Assembly: GCF_000003605.2 (NCBI RefSeq) | Contig: NW_003150782.1 | Coordinates: 3,784-45,638 of the forward strand | Source of the DNA: Saccoglossus kowalevskii | Lineage: Eukaryota > Hemichordata > Enteropneusta > Harrimaniidae | DNA: 41,855 nt | Reading direction: 5' to 3' | In this document: positions 1 through 12,577 of the stretch, piece after piece | Numbering within the stretch: the stretch's first letter is position 1 | How the letters are laid out: each line of letters opens with the position of its first letter | Made by a program: the position numbers and the translations under genes | The notes under the pieces: model-generated | Seen by the model: the letters and a program-made list of their open reading frames with translations, nothing else | The model's database searches: none | What the model was told of the DNA's origin: nothing

Positions 1-2218
1 TTCAAAATACAACGGTTTTTAACAAAAAATAACGTATACTTATGTCGTCGGATTAACACCAAATTTTCACAGCTTTAAGGTGACAATGAGAGGAACTTGA
101 ATGTGTCCAGACAAACTATTTCATCGATTATTTACCAACGAGTTGTGGTTTGAGTTGGGGGCAATGTGACTAAAAGAGTAATTGAAATTCAGCACACTAT
201 TTTTTAAAACGAGTTGCTTGAATAAAACTGACCAGACACATTCAATTTACCGGACTATTGAACAACTAGGAAAAGTGAAAAAAATACTTCTTATCGCCAG
301 CATAAATGCGTAATTATTTTTTTTTACAGAAAAAGTAATTTTTCGCCTTTAAGTAACACGTCGTAGAATGCAGATACGGGCATGCAAAATACACTTGTGA
401 AAAGCTTGAAGTCTGGCGATTCTAAAAATATATACTTTCTCGGGTCTATTTGTAGTCATTTAGTCACAATTAGAAAATGAAAACAAGTATGCAAATAATA
501 GTCCCGCTACCTAAGACAAAATTAAAGTCGCATATTAAGTTAACGGGCCGGGCTGCGAGTGGAGAAAAAATAAACAGGCATTTTCCCATATCTGAGCTAA
601 CAGGTTATAAAAAAGGATTCCGAATAAAGAAATATTGTCCCGGAAAAATAACAGTTTTTTATGAGCAAATAGTTCCTATTTCAAATTCTCGGTCGAACGA
701 GGGTAAGGAATGTATTCCTAACATTACTGGTATGTTTTGCGATTTAATATATTGGTCAACCAATATTTCACAGTGACGTGTAAAAATAGAATAGAGATGA
801 CAAATTTAACATCAAATAATTGTATTCGGTGAAAATACACAATACACTGAATGGCAGATAAGACTCCTGTCACACGCAACGTAATATTACCGTAATTGGT
901 ATAGTACAGGTGTGATTGTTTAAATACCAAAATGGCAACAGTAACAGAAAGACTTCCCTGGCGGCGATGATAACATACGAACACGGAGCCAACAGATGAG
1001 GTTTCAACTGGTACTGGTGTTATTATACTCTGCAAACATCAAGTACAATAACGCGGTAAAACTCCACTACTCCAATAACTAGATACTTAAAACTCCAATG
1101 CAATTCAACGAGATCTCCGGTCTGATCTCAGTGCTGAACAACTCCCCTATTTATACCCCCACTGTCTAAAAATAGACCATTACATCAGCATACATAATGA
1201 GTCTGGAACTTACTACAAATTCTAGAATGTTCCATTACCTTCTATTGCCCTCCTACAGTGTTCTATTACCTATTCAACCATTTTCTAAAAAAATATAGAA
1301 TATTCCACCAGACACAGTACGGTTCTAGAACATTCTCAGTGACACGTAAGTGGTAAATAAGTCGTATGCGACACTCCACTTCTCTGATGGCTGAACTGAC
1401 GGTTCAATGAACTTTCTTTTGCCATTTTCCGCAAAACATCGTGCACTCTGTGTGGTTTGTACTGTAGAACGTAAAACGTGTCGACCCCGGAAGTCATCAT
1501 GTTGTTAGGTTAGTGCTGAATTGAACAGACGCGCTGTATTTGAAATACTAATAATTGGTGAAGGTATTATTGAATTATTGAATCGAACATTGGTGAATGA
1601 ATCTATCGAATAGTTAAGCTGTCAAAAATATATGACTGTTACTCGGCATAATCATTATAAACATCCGGGCATTTTCACCGCCTGGTAAAAACAACTGTCG
1701 ACAATTCTCCCGAACAGTATAACAAGATTACCCTACATGTGCAACATATATGTTTATATGTTTGTTAAGGATCTTCTTATAGTTGAGTTAGTGCTGTTAA
1801 TGATGTCACATTCGAACATCTTTTTTTTGTTTACATTAGCCGCAGATGGAATATAGAATTGGAACATACCGTCAGTGAGAGAGAATGTTCGCGCAGCGAA
1901 AAGGTTTTGAATTGCTATTTCAGGCTATATTCTCCAATATATGCATCCGCTACCCATCCGTCGTTAAAAACGCCGTACTGTGTTTTGCAGTATTCTCGTG
2001 ATAATCTGATAATACTTATACATAATAATGACAACCGAAAGTTTATTCTAAGAAATATCGCTAAGAAGGGTGGTCTTTCTGCCGCCGAAAACCATCGGCT
2101 AGTGTTATTGCAAATGTGCGTCAATCGAAAGTTCTTAGACGTCATAACTTATTAACATAAATTTGCATATGATTTGTAAACGTAATTTCGTAAATTACTA
2201 CCGCAGACAAATTACCTA
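1..2218. other. AT-rich spacer, no recognised gene
   Basis: I see no recognisable exon, RNA gene or repeat family here. The best open frame is 477-776 on the plus strand: 99 codons from an ATG, lysine/arginine-rich, with no motif I recognise and no clear splice signals. In AT-rich animal DNA of this length such a frame is expected by chance, so it is not called as a gene. Confidence 0.6.
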
Positions 2219-2940
2219 TAGTGTGTCATTAGGGTCATAATTAAAATCGTAATATTAAAATATCAACATTTCAAGTATGAGTAATAAACGGATGTTAAAA
2301 TATGAGCTTTTAAATTTAAGTTTAAATTTAAAACGTGAGAAATGAACGGTATATATTGCTTGCCATTCAGTTTATTCTCATTTCTCAGGGCTCACCTACC
2401 CCAAGGTTTGAGATGCGTTGTTTGGGTATACGCTAACGCATATTTACTCTAACATGGACGTGAAGCCCGGTCAGGTGTGAAATCTCAACTCCGGCTTTGA
2501 TAAGCTTTCGGTCACGACAGTGCATAAATGCCTGATACTTTGAGTCAAAAGTATCGACGTTACACGATATCATGTCGGTCAGCTGTCTGCAAACACTGTC
2601 TGGTAATACTAAAGAGCTACACAGAAGAATACATAGCTATGTTTGGCCATTTCTTTGGTACAAAGGTCAAAGATTTCTATTTGCATATTTGTTACGTTCA
2701 AGTTTGCTATTCTTAAAACATTGCAATAACTTAACCGTTTAACGTATATTTGATATATTTTTATATTTGAAATTTAAATGCTCATATACTTTGAACTTAA
2801 ATGCTAAAATTTTAATATCCGCATTTTCATATTTTAACATCGTTTTTTTATACTAAAAATTTAACTGCTTATATTTTTAATTTAAATTGGCAAATTTGAA
2901 TATGTCATGTTTTTAACTATGGCCCTAATGACGCATCATG
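2219..2940. mobile_element. Degenerate foldback (MITE-like) element
   Basis: The left end (from 2222, GTGTCATTAGGGTCATAATT) is the inverted complement of the right end (AACTATGGCCCTAATGAC, 2915-2932), with a few mismatches. Similarity continues inward in patches: ATGTTAAAATATGA at 2292-2305 matches the complement of ATATTTTAAC near 2830-2839. The interior carries no transposase-like frame. This fits a non-autonomous DNA transposon of about 720 bp with long, eroded terminal inverted repeats. No target-site duplication could be fixed, because the right end runs directly into the tandem repeat made from the same end sequence. Confidence 0.55.
2336..2387. repeat. Perfect 10-bp inverted repeat (hairpin)
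   Basis: TGAGAAATGA (2336-2345) and TCATTTCTCA (2378-2387) are perfect inverted complements separated by 32 bases. The pair lies inside the foldback element. The stem is too short for a microRNA precursor call. Confidence 0.6.
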
Positions 2941-3050
2941 AACTATGGCCCTAATGACACATCATGAACTATGGCCCTAATGACACATCATGAACTATGG
3001 CCCTAATGACACATCATGAACTATGGCCCTAATGACACATCATGAACTAT
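2915..3050 (+). repeat. 26-bp minisatellite, five full copies
   Basis: The unit reads AACTATGGCCCTAATGACAC followed by ATCATG. Five consecutive 26-bp copies run from 2915 to 3044, with a partial sixth (AACTAT) to 3050. The first copy differs from the others by one base (GACGC instead of GACAC). The unit contains the terminal inverted repeat of the adjacent foldback element, so the array appears to have arisen by tandem expansion of that terminus. Confidence 0.92.
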
Positions 3051-5486
3051 CGGTGCTTTTCTTCATTATTATGATCAATCTAGAACGTGTTTCAAAATAA
3101 ACTGTAACAACTCAGACTGGATGGTGCCCGCAAAATTGCAAATAAACATTACAAAATTATGATTCTCTTCGCATGACATATTCATCGGCGAATAAAATAC
3201 AGAGTTTAACAAAGAATGTTTTATAATTGTATATATTGATATGGTGAGAAGTATGCGTCACCAAATCAGTCGCGAAATACTCATAACAAATAACGCGCCT
3301 ACGTTGATTAATTCAGCAGCTACTCGCAAGTACGTTCCGGGGTAAGAGATCTAACAATTATCTAGCATAGTCTGAACTTTGGTCCTTATTATTTTATAAA
3401 TATTTATATTTATAACAATGAGGTAATTTAATTCAATGTAATTTAAAAACGTTCCAATGTTATTCAGTGGGCCAATAGAAATATGTCGGTTCAATTCGAA
3501 TCATGACATTTTATAACAACTGTTGTTGCATCGAGGGTATCCAATTGTTGAACTACATTAGTTGTTGTTGCTACATCACATTAATTCTGATGGTATATGA
3601 GTTTTCACTAAATATGACAGTGGAAATAGAAACGTGCTCCAGCCACTCAGCTGTATGATATGAGGTTCATTCGTCCAAGACGTATAATGATTACAATCAT
3701 TCCTGGTGAAAGTTCTGTAATCTTTTTGTAAGTTGTGTAAGTCACTAACGTTATTGGACTTTATTGTTTTTCCTGTGTCCTTTAAACGTTGTAATATGAA
3801 TTTAAGGTACTACGCTCGTTTTATGTTATAATTCCAGGCCAGAGACGGTACTTTGCGTTCAATTGATCATTATTAACAGCACACTGTCTGTTTACTAGCA
3901 ATATACTAAATTTAAGTAAAAAAAAATATCTTGCCACAAAATTATATATTCATTAGGTCAGTCAAAGAAGATTCAGAAGTTTCGTAAAGAGTTTAATTAA
4001 AATTAGCTAAAATGACCGAATATCTTAAAATTGGGAGTCCAAAAAATCAACTCGATCGTGAAGAATTTGGGTCAAAAAAATAGCGCATATTAGTACAGTT
4101 GAACTATGGAAGTGCCCCCACCCTTGCATGTGAAGCGGGCACGTCTATTCGTATGACGGCGTCAAGGGAAAAAAATGTAGAGTGGACATGCCCGAAACTT
4201 TGGGAAACACGGCAATCCTGGAGATCTCCGAAAGAGGTCATAGAAACTTCGGAAATACAAATAAAATGTATTTTGCGTTTTATAAAACAGCTATCGGGTC
4301 ATTGTTGTCAACAAACGTACAAAATGACGTTTTTAAATTATTGAATTTATAAGAATGAGAATATTTATAAATAAAATAGTAAGCTTTATGTGTGAATCTA
4401 CAACAATGTAAAGAAATATACATACACTAATTACTACCAATATAATATATACTCTTAGTCTTCTGAAAGTAAACGTCCGATTTTTGCAAGAGGGGAAATA
4501 ATTTTTTGTAGAGAATATTTAATAATCATTTAATAATACCGCTCAATAAATGTTTCCCTCGCCAGACCTAATCTGCAACGCATTCTATTTGTACGTAATT
4601 TCATTGAAAACATAATAATGTGCTTTAATTTATTCTATTGAAAAGAAGATGATTATAATTTGTTTCATTGTGTTAACAATTATATTTGTTCTGTTGGTAT
4701 TGGAGCAGAAAAACATCAAACTAAAATGATACTAATAGTTAGATACAGATACTTTCTACTTCTTTCAGGAAACGCGGTCAAACTTTTTTTTTTATTGATG
4801 AACCCAATGATGTTCAAAACAGATTTATTGGATAATAATAATAAAATGTTGGAGGTATCTCACCTCGTTTTTAACTGAATGGTATATTATATTAATATTA
4901 TTGCAAAATTACACAGGCTATATAAGAACAAAATAAAACATTGCCCTTTCAAATACAAAATAATTAGTAAAATTTTAAAATGGTATTCGCGTTTTATTAT
5001 AATTGTTTTTTTATTTAAAGACCGGTGTTGATGATTTTTACTGTATTTACATTTATATGCAACTATTTCAAATCACAAAAATCAATTGCATCGATTTTTA
5101 CTATCCTACTTATGAGTTAATCTTCAAAGTGCGACTATTTGGCACTCTTGTCTTGAAACGCGGAGAAAACACGAAGCATTTGCCATTTTCATTTCTGTGA
5201 ACTAACACATAAACCAAATTTATAGAACACTTGGTCCTTTAACTCTTAATTCAGGATAAGAGTAATTGCCATGAAATGTCAAATGAACCAATAAATCAGG
5301 TTTTTTGAACAGTGTGAAATAATTTTAATGGGATCCCAGAACACTAATATAATTGATTAAGCAGTGATTTCTCTACTCATACAAAACAATTTGTTGAATA
5401 TATCTGAGAAATAAAGCGAAACTGTATTGAACTTTCTTAAAGTTGTATTGTCGGGAAAAATAGTTTGAAACCTTGAATGTTATGTA
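3051..5486. other. AT-rich spacer, no recognised gene
   Basis: No recognisable coding or RNA feature. A more GC-rich stretch at 4095-4260 sits in an open frame at 4099-4344 (81 codons, starting at a non-ATG codon) that I do not recognise. Its base composition differs from the surroundings, so it may be a repeat fragment. The rest is simple AT-rich sequence. Confidence 0.55.
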
Positions 5487-5759
5487 ATGTTTTCTTTTTT
5501 ACTAATTACAGCAGCTATGGTATTCGCAATAACTAAACAGTGGCATATCCCACTACATGACCCATCTTACGCAGTCGCCTACAACTTAACCGTCTTGAGC
5601 ACACACTGCTATAAGCTAAATGTACAAGGTGTTGTATATATTCAACCAGAAATTACAAGTCTTATCAAAAGCACGCGTATACGTTCATGTATAACAAATA
5701 TTACTAATCTTAATGGACTGGATACGGCTTTTGAAGGTCGGGGTTGTGTTGCGTCATGA
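5487..5759 (+). CDS. Possible small secreted protein or terminal exon (unrecognised)
   Basis: This is a 90-codon frame from ATG. The N-terminus, MFSFLLITAAMVFAITKQ, looks like a signal peptide with a plausible cleavage after VFA. The rest has four cysteines and sequons NLT and NIT. I recognise no family. The DNA for the first residues also resembles a 3' splice site: pyrimidine-rich TTTTCTTTTTTACTAATTACAG ends at about 5511, so the frame could instead be an internal or terminal exon beginning near 5512. Codon use does not stand out from the AT-rich background. A chance frame cannot be excluded. Confidence 0.22.
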   Translation: MFSFLLITAAMVFAITKQWHIPLHDPSYAVAYNLTVLSTHCYKLNVQGVVYIQPEITSLIKSTRIRSCITNITNLNGLDTAFEGRGCVAS

Positions 5760-5801
5760 TATGGTTTTATCATATGCCTTTTGATGTAATTACAATTTTA
5801 C

Positions 5802-5850
5802 CACGGCGTGACCTCAAACACACGGCGTGACCTCAAACACATGGCGTAAT
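5802..5850. repeat. 19-bp tandem repeat, about 2.5 copies
   Basis: CACGGCGTGACCTCAAACA occurs at 5802-5820 and again, identically, at 5821-5839. It is followed by a partial copy (CATGGCGTAAT) to 5850. Confidence 0.85.
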
Positions 5851-7338
5851 TTATTATGATGCGTATGGGACGGGTGTGATACGCGAAATGATTGCCCTGG
5901 TGTGAGGGCGCACTTCCCATAGCCTTGCGATGCCATGTAATCGCAGTGATAAAGAAGATAAAGTGCATAAGATACTTATTGAAAATGATAAGATCAAAGA
6001 AAGTATTGTTTTACTCTAATTGTTTGAAAATACATGATTAATGAAAACTACGCTACTTTAATATCACGGTTTTTTTCAAGTGTCAATATGATCTAGCGAC
6101 CATTTTGTTTTGCTGTGCCGATTTTTGTAACCCCGTTTATGAATTCAGGATGCTCTATTACGGGAAAAAATGCTGCTAATTTTCTAACGTTCGATGAGTT
6201 TGCTGGTTCCATTGTTTCTATATTTTGGGTGTTTCCGGCAAAAATACTTTACCGAAAAAAGAGAACAGGCGCCGTCACTTGTGAGCCCAAGCTCATCGAG
6301 CCGTTTTATTAGGATATACAGTACGGTATCAAGAATATACTAAACATGGTTTATAAATTGGTAATACATGTATTTCCGTGTAAAGGCTTCACGTAATGAA
6401 AAGGCATGCAAACATTTGTATCTCAATCTGAACGCGCGACCAGTTTCTTATGACATCTGATGCCGGGTTCTGGTTGTGTCATGTGATAGAATACTAATTA
6501 ATTAGTGTTTACCACTAAGCGTCAAGACTATTTGGAATGCAATTAGTTAAATTTATGTTTACATAATGATTGGGTAAATCGTACCACAGTTCACCGTCCC
6601 TCTATAGAGAGACTGTGATCGTATGCACATGTTGCAATTTACTGAACCGAGTATTCAATATATACACATTCCATGATTAGTCTTCGGGAAACACACATTT
6701 CAAGGTGAAAACACGAATAGCATTTGGGAGCGAGCAGAGACATTCGCTAAACTCAGCAGGTGGGTATAAGAGTATCCTACCACCGCCTATATAGCCGGCG
6801 GGATGCACTGTCTAGTCTGTAACCACAGACGAAACCTGGGGACGACATATTAGTGAGTAAGTCAAAATAAAGTTCTTGGGTTTAATCTCAGTTTTAAGAT
6901 GTAATTCATGCGTTCTATTTTATATTTTGCCCTGTATATACAGCTGAAATTAACATAGTTGTAGTTGTTTTGTATCATTTTGTCAAGTTCCCCGTTTGTA
7001 GTATAGTGTGAGAAGCTTGCAAGTACGCCATTATTGGGAAGTGTAGTAATTAGGAAATGTATATGAACTATATGCATGGAAGCTCTTTTTGTACATCAGT
7101 TAATACATGGCTTTCGATTTGTAAACCTGTATTTATATCAACAAGAACAAGCTGCTGATCCGTGACCTTGTACTTAAACTAACGCTGATTGGCCATTTAT
7201 GGTTCACCCATTGCAAACATCCGGTCCAAATTAGTGTTTTAGTGACAAAACGTGCGGGAGTATTACTTACTATTTGAAACTAAGCGACTACTCGTTTAAG
7301 TAAATGTTTAACGCGTAACTGATTTATGTGGAAATATA
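5851..7338. other. Spacer with one hairpin-rich GC island
   Basis: No recognisable exon. Apart from the structured segment at 6759-6863, listed separately, I see only AT-rich sequence and short open frames without known motifs, for example 65 codons at 6115-6312. Confidence 0.5.
6759..6863 (+). promoter_or_regulatory. Possible core promoter with three tight hairpins
   Basis: Two TATA-like strings, TATAAGAG (6764-6771) and TATATAG (6788-6794), lie in an unusually GC-rich patch. Three adjacent inverted repeats are visible: GGTGG/CCACC (6759-6784), CCGCC/GGCGG (6783-6801) and GTCTGT/ACAGAC with loop AACC (6815-6830). A GTGAGTAAG donor-like string begins at 6853. Together this could be a promoter, a short 5' exon and a splice donor, or a small structured RNA. 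No downstream exon was recognised, so the call is weak. Confidence 0.25.
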
Positions 7339-7460
7339 TTAAAGCGACACAATCGTCGCATTGTGTCGTTTTCGATATAACTCCAAATGACGTATACAAC
7401 ACGTGCAAAATATTTGTTTAAGGGCCGCTGTAGTGAATTATAGAGTGACTGCCATGGCGC
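7339..7460 (-). mobile_element. TTAA-flanked inverted-repeat element, diverged copy D
   Basis: The reverse complement aligns with the copy at 15564-15696. It shares ATATTTTG(C)ACG, the core GTTGTATACGTC, and GGAGTTATATCGAA, and it ends in a hairpin and TTTAAT. The terminal hairpin is perfect: CGACACAAT (7345-7353), a 6-base loop, then ATTGTGTCG (7360-7368). The outer edge TTAA is at 7339-7342. The other edge is uncertain and placed near 7460. Confidence 0.6.
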
Positions 7461-10400
7461 ACATCATAATATTCACACGGTGCTTTAATCATGTAATAAG
7501 TTATTACAAAATATACGTATTTTTATGTCTATTAAAGTTCGTACTACCAAGTATGTGATTTAGCATATGTGTGACACATTATAGAATATGAATGAAAAAA
7601 ATATCGAAAAATATAACTACTCTGAAAACCCACTAAATTGAATGTATTTTAATGTGTATTGATATTTAACGGTGTTAAGATATGTGATTTTCCAGTTCCA
7701 GCTCTCAGTGAGATATGTGGACATAAAAAGCTGTCCAATGTCTTTATTTTACCTCATTCAGGGACAAGTTTAAATTTATAGGAGAATTAAGGCTATTTTA
7801 AACGTGGTATTGAAATACAAATAATGTCATATTAAAAACAAAAGTTTTCTCGACAATGTGTACTTAATAACCCCCTTCCCTGCTCTCCTTCTTATTCTTA
7901 CTCTGTTTTAAAATAATCAAAAATTGGATCGATGTTTACAAGTTAGATTCGTTATTTCATTTGCTGATAAAACTTTGCTCGCCACTTATCAATTCTTATT
8001 TATACCGATAATTAGTTATTACTGAATTTATTGTTCAACGCTGACGCAGAGCGAGTTGTACCCATTAAAACGATCATATAATACTTAAAACCAGCAAATC
8101 AACCCCACCGACCCAGACTATATGCATGTGTTTGTGAATAAGACAACAGCTAGTAAACTTTAAATTTATATCGCCAGTTCATCAAAGCACAAATATATGC
8201 CACGCACGTGTTCTTCACATCGCTCTACTTGACACAGTGCAGTAACACAAGCAGTGTAAACACGTTAGTCTAGCCACATCTGATAAATCATGATTCATTA
8301 AATCAATACCTTTATCAAAATGATATCAAGTACGCTGAGCACAGACTACGTCAATTTAAAAGAACGGCTATAAAATAGTCTGCTTACAATTTGGGTCTGA
8401 GTATTTATTTCCGAAAATGATAAAGTGAACGTCTTTATAATTATCCACACACGTTTCACATTCTTCTTTCATATGATCTACAATGTAAAGTATACTTTTA
8501 TTAAATGCATCGCGATACCTCAATAAAATATTTGCCCGATTTATGATATAAAACTGAAATGTATAAGTGTTTTAGATAAAAGACAAACTGCGTTTTCGTT
8601 TACAAGTCGCAATTACATGCTCTATCGTTTAATAAAATTATCCTTGGAGCTACCAGGCAGTCTTCTGAAATGAATGCCTAATAACAGAGCTTATTCCATC
8701 TTGAGGACGTGCAGTCCAGTAAGGCTAAATGAATTCAACCGGATGGTGGTGAAAACATATGGGAAACATTATGAGGGTATAATTTATAAAAGTTGACGAA
8801 TGTTAAATTTAGCGATCAAAGGATTAATAGCGACGTACCCATACTTTAATACTTTGCTTTGGTTTATGTGAAAAACATGAGATTGTATTACTATCAGATG
8901 AGAGATATTCAGAACAAATAAGACATTCCGAAATGCAGATAAGATTTAGATTAATATTAGGGATTCAACATCAGTGTACTGCTATATATGAGAGCAGGTT
9001 ATGTATAACTACAACCTTAATCTAAATGTCGGACATGTCTGGTCATCATCACGTAAACTGTGCAGAGAAGTGTCTAATGTGGAATTTAATAGATTTATTT
9101 TAAAATAAATGTGCTTAGTTTTGATTTATCGAGTCTTATATTAATTTGAAAAAAAACATTGATAGATTACACTTTCTGTATTTGAATAATTAATTAATGT
9201 GCAATCATAAACTGAACTTCATCGGAAATATTCGTAGAAACAGTAAAAAGTTTTGTCTTCAAATGTTGGAAGTTGTCAAGTTAATTATTGATTGAAACAT
9301 ACAACTGACAGGATAGATGTGGGTCACAACAACTGGACCAGTCACAACCGGTTGTCATGTTTAGTTTGGGGAAACTGTCTTCGTGGAAACGTATCCAGGG
9401 ATCCATATTCCAGTCGAATTTGAAACAGAGCATAAACGACATGTTTAAAAAAATGACCTTTTAAAATAATAACTGAAGATTGGAAAGTGTTCCAATCAAA
9501 TTAAAACAAAATAATGATCATATATGTATGATCATATGAATGTATCAGCGGGGTGAATGCCTCTGTTATACACCCACAAAAAGCGACATGTGATTTTACA
9601 AGTAATGTATAGTAATGATAGATGTATTACTATCATTCTTATAACTTAATATGAAACAAATGCGACTTGTTGGCACATATATGAGTCACACAATGTTATC
9701 GCTCATGGCTGTAATTACTCTTGTATTTAATGGTTCAGATGTATTAAACGTCATGACGGGGGTGAACTAGACAACAGAGACAGTGATATACAAGAAGACG
9801 TTCACTAGAGATATATCTCGACTTTGTGTGACACAAAATAATCCTTCATGGTTATTTTGTACAATATATTCATATGTTTGAATAAATATTTTAAACGCTT
9901 GCTGTCACAGGGTTACCATCTGAATAGTGCAGATTACAGTGGGAACATCGCCAAACATAAGCTATATTCATACCTAGTCAACTAAAAAAAGAGCTCACCA
10001 TCTGTACCCTGTTTATTTCGTAATGGTTGAAGTAATAATATCGACTGATTTTCTATCATTTAAATTTACAGTCTTACGTTTGTTCTGAGATTATTTTCAC
10101 CTGATAGGCGAATACACCAATTTATCTATTGGAAGCCATTGTCTGAGTTCGATTAGTGAATGTTTGACACTGGGACCCAAGAGATAATACGTCAATTAAC
10201 ATTATGAGGTCAAATACTTTTAAATAGTAATTGGTTCTCGCAAGGAAGTGCTCTATCATTAAATGTCTCTCGGGGCAGCGAAAAAAACACTGCTGCGACT
10301 GTGTTGAAATAATGTTGAGAAAAAGTAGTCGTATTTGTAAAAAATATGACTTTAAAACCCGCAGTTACTGCGGTTCAAAAATAATAGGGCAAATATAGAC

Positions 10401-12507
10401 CACAGTTAATCCTCATTTAAGTACAATTTTTATTGTTTTTTCGTTGTTTTATCATTTGTTTTTTGGCGGGTAATACATTTTGCCATGCCATCGATTTAAT
10501 TAAGAAAAAGAAAAAAAAACATACTTACCAATATCTTTCACTGGTGTATATGTTGTCTCCGAGAGTCAGTCCTATCAGTCCTTGTGAAAGCTGGCCAATA
10601 CGTTGAAATAGGCTCGTCCCGTTACGGTAGACTGTATGTTAACGGTTAACAGGTTACTTATATCAACTACACCACGTGGGCGTTCCTTCCGGCCACAGAC
10701 TCTGAATTGAGAAACGCATTTGACGTGAAGACCAATACCTAATTATGTGGAGGTTATTATGCTATTAATCAGTGGCTTTTCTCATGAACAAAAATCACGT
10801 GTGCAATTCATGTCACTGAAACGTACAGGCGTGTTGTGCGTCGTTCTTCATGCATGTAAAAAAAGAGCCATGTTATCAAAAGATCGGAGCGGAACATATG
10901 TTTTAATTCAATTCCTTGCTGAGGGCAGTATTGTACGCGTCATTGATACACCCTGACTCTTCATATCGTTTCCTGTCTGTCGAATAATTCATCCATGATT
11001 CCGACTCCTTAAACGTATTTCATATGTTCTCAACTAGACGGGGTGCCCATCTTCTTTCTTTCTTTGTTGAAGATTAAACTCTATTTGCTTATTTGCGAGC
11101 TGGTTGGGAATTTTGCACTTTGCAAGTTGAGTATTCCCGCAATCAAAAAAGACAAAGTTAACATTATTTTATTTATTAGTGCACGTCGTCTTTTGCATTA
11201 ATGTGACAATCAATCGAGTTTTGAATATGCATAATACTTATGGCATAATAATATATGCTTTAATAATCTATCGTATAGTCATTATATCAATTATATGTTC
11301 TTCTTGATTCACACCATCATATTATTCAAAATGTAATTCACACTTTTCTGAATTTCACTGATGCCGATTTTCTACCAATTGTTTTATTCAGCAATATTTA
11401 TATTAGTTTTTACGAATCATTTATTCCCACTTTCAAATCATGATATATATCTTTTTAGAACGTCTGAGTCGCGCGTCTGCTAAAGTATGTGAATCGTTCT
11501 TCATTATACTCATATGTGATTGAAATGTGTCAAATAACCTTGTTTATAAATGGCTACTGAGAACTTGTTCACAGTCACGTGACTTGTTTTTGCACCTTCC
11601 AACGAATTGTGTTTCATTCTCTATGATAGACGCAATGATAGATGTCATTCGGTAAAGGTCACGTGGTGGCGGTGACAAATGAAATAATGTTAGGAAGTTG
11701 AGACACTCTCGCTTCAAACTTGATCTCAGCGGCTATTTAAAAATAAAGTCAATTGGATAGAATGTAAAATGCGATTGTTTGATGTGCATAAAATATACAC
11801 TTGTCAAAATCTTCCAAGGTTCACTGGACCGTAATTTGTTTTTAAATCAAACATGACGTTGTTGACCAATTGAGATAAGTAATGTTGAGTTGTATTGTGT
11901 ATTGTCCGTTGGGTTTAATTGAAGTAGTTACAATTTTATTTGTACACCGCGTGTCATGTAATAAAAAAGTTCCCATATATTGACCAAAATATACCATTTC
12001 TTTAAATATTCAATTGTATGTGAATGTGTATTTATTCGCGATGACGTGTATGTAGTGTGGTCGAATAAAACTTCCTAGTAGTTATTATGAACATATTCCA
12101 TTCCCCTTAATTAAAAATACAATGTTTGATACGGAGACTGACGGGAATTGTCTCAGCCATGTGATACGTGAATGACCGCTCGGACACTTGTAAGTTGAAG
12201 ATTTTACACCGTCTCTATACACGTGATAAGTGAACAAAATAACTACTCTGATTCATTCCTTGACTATATTATCGAAGAGATACGTTTCGTCTAATTGTCT
12301 CGGGGATAAATTCCCTAACGATCATAACTTCCGGTAATTGAAGATCAACGTTTCGGTCACACTAGACATTATCCTGTGCTGTACTAATACATTCTAAGCG
12401 TTATCAAGATACTTCTACATAGAAAATTGAAAAATCTAAAATGTCATATATGTCGTTGAAACAAAACACGTCGAAGTTATCGACAAAAAACAGACGACTA
12501 AAATATA
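7461..12507. other. AT-rich spacer, no recognised gene
   Basis: Five kilobases without a recognisable exon. The open frames are short; the largest, at 10747-10956, has 69 codons and no known motif. Small perfect inverted repeats occur, such as ATGATCATA/TATGATCAT near 9512-9533 and AATGATAG/CTATCATT at 9613-9637. The E-box cluster is listed separately. Confidence 0.55.
11573..11665. promoter_or_regulatory. Paired CLEAR/USF-type E-boxes
   Basis: AGTCACGTGACT (11573-11584) is a perfect 12-bp palindrome containing GTCACGTGAC, the motif known for USF and MITF/TFE-family bHLH-ZIP factors. A second site, GGTCACGTGGT, has its CACGTG core at 11660-11665. Further CACGTG cores lie at 10673, 10796, 12220 and 12619. 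The motifs are plain in the sequence; regulatory use is inferred, and no target gene is visible in the window. Confidence 0.35.
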
Positions 12508-12577
12508 GTCGCTGTGAGCGACAGTATGGGGAGATCCCGAATCAGTGAGATTGTGGGTTCGATTCCCGGAACCGACT
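12508..12577 (+). mobile_element. tRNA-derived SINE head or degenerate tRNA
   Basis: A canonical pol III B box, GGTTCGATTCC, lies at 12556-12566, and an A-box-like AGCGACAGTATGG lies about 40 bases upstream. The ends pair partly as an acceptor stem: GTCGCTG at 12508-12514 against AACCGAC at 12570-12576, five of seven pairs. The T-arm pairs at four of five positions. The anticodon arm does not fold and lacks T33, so this is not a functional tRNA. A tRNA-derived SINE is the best reading. Its 3' body after 12577 has no edge that I can define. Confidence 0.5.

Noticed and set aside
2915-3050. Regular repeats considered as a CRISPR array.
   Set aside because: Copies are directly abutting with no spacers, and the DNA is eukaryotic.
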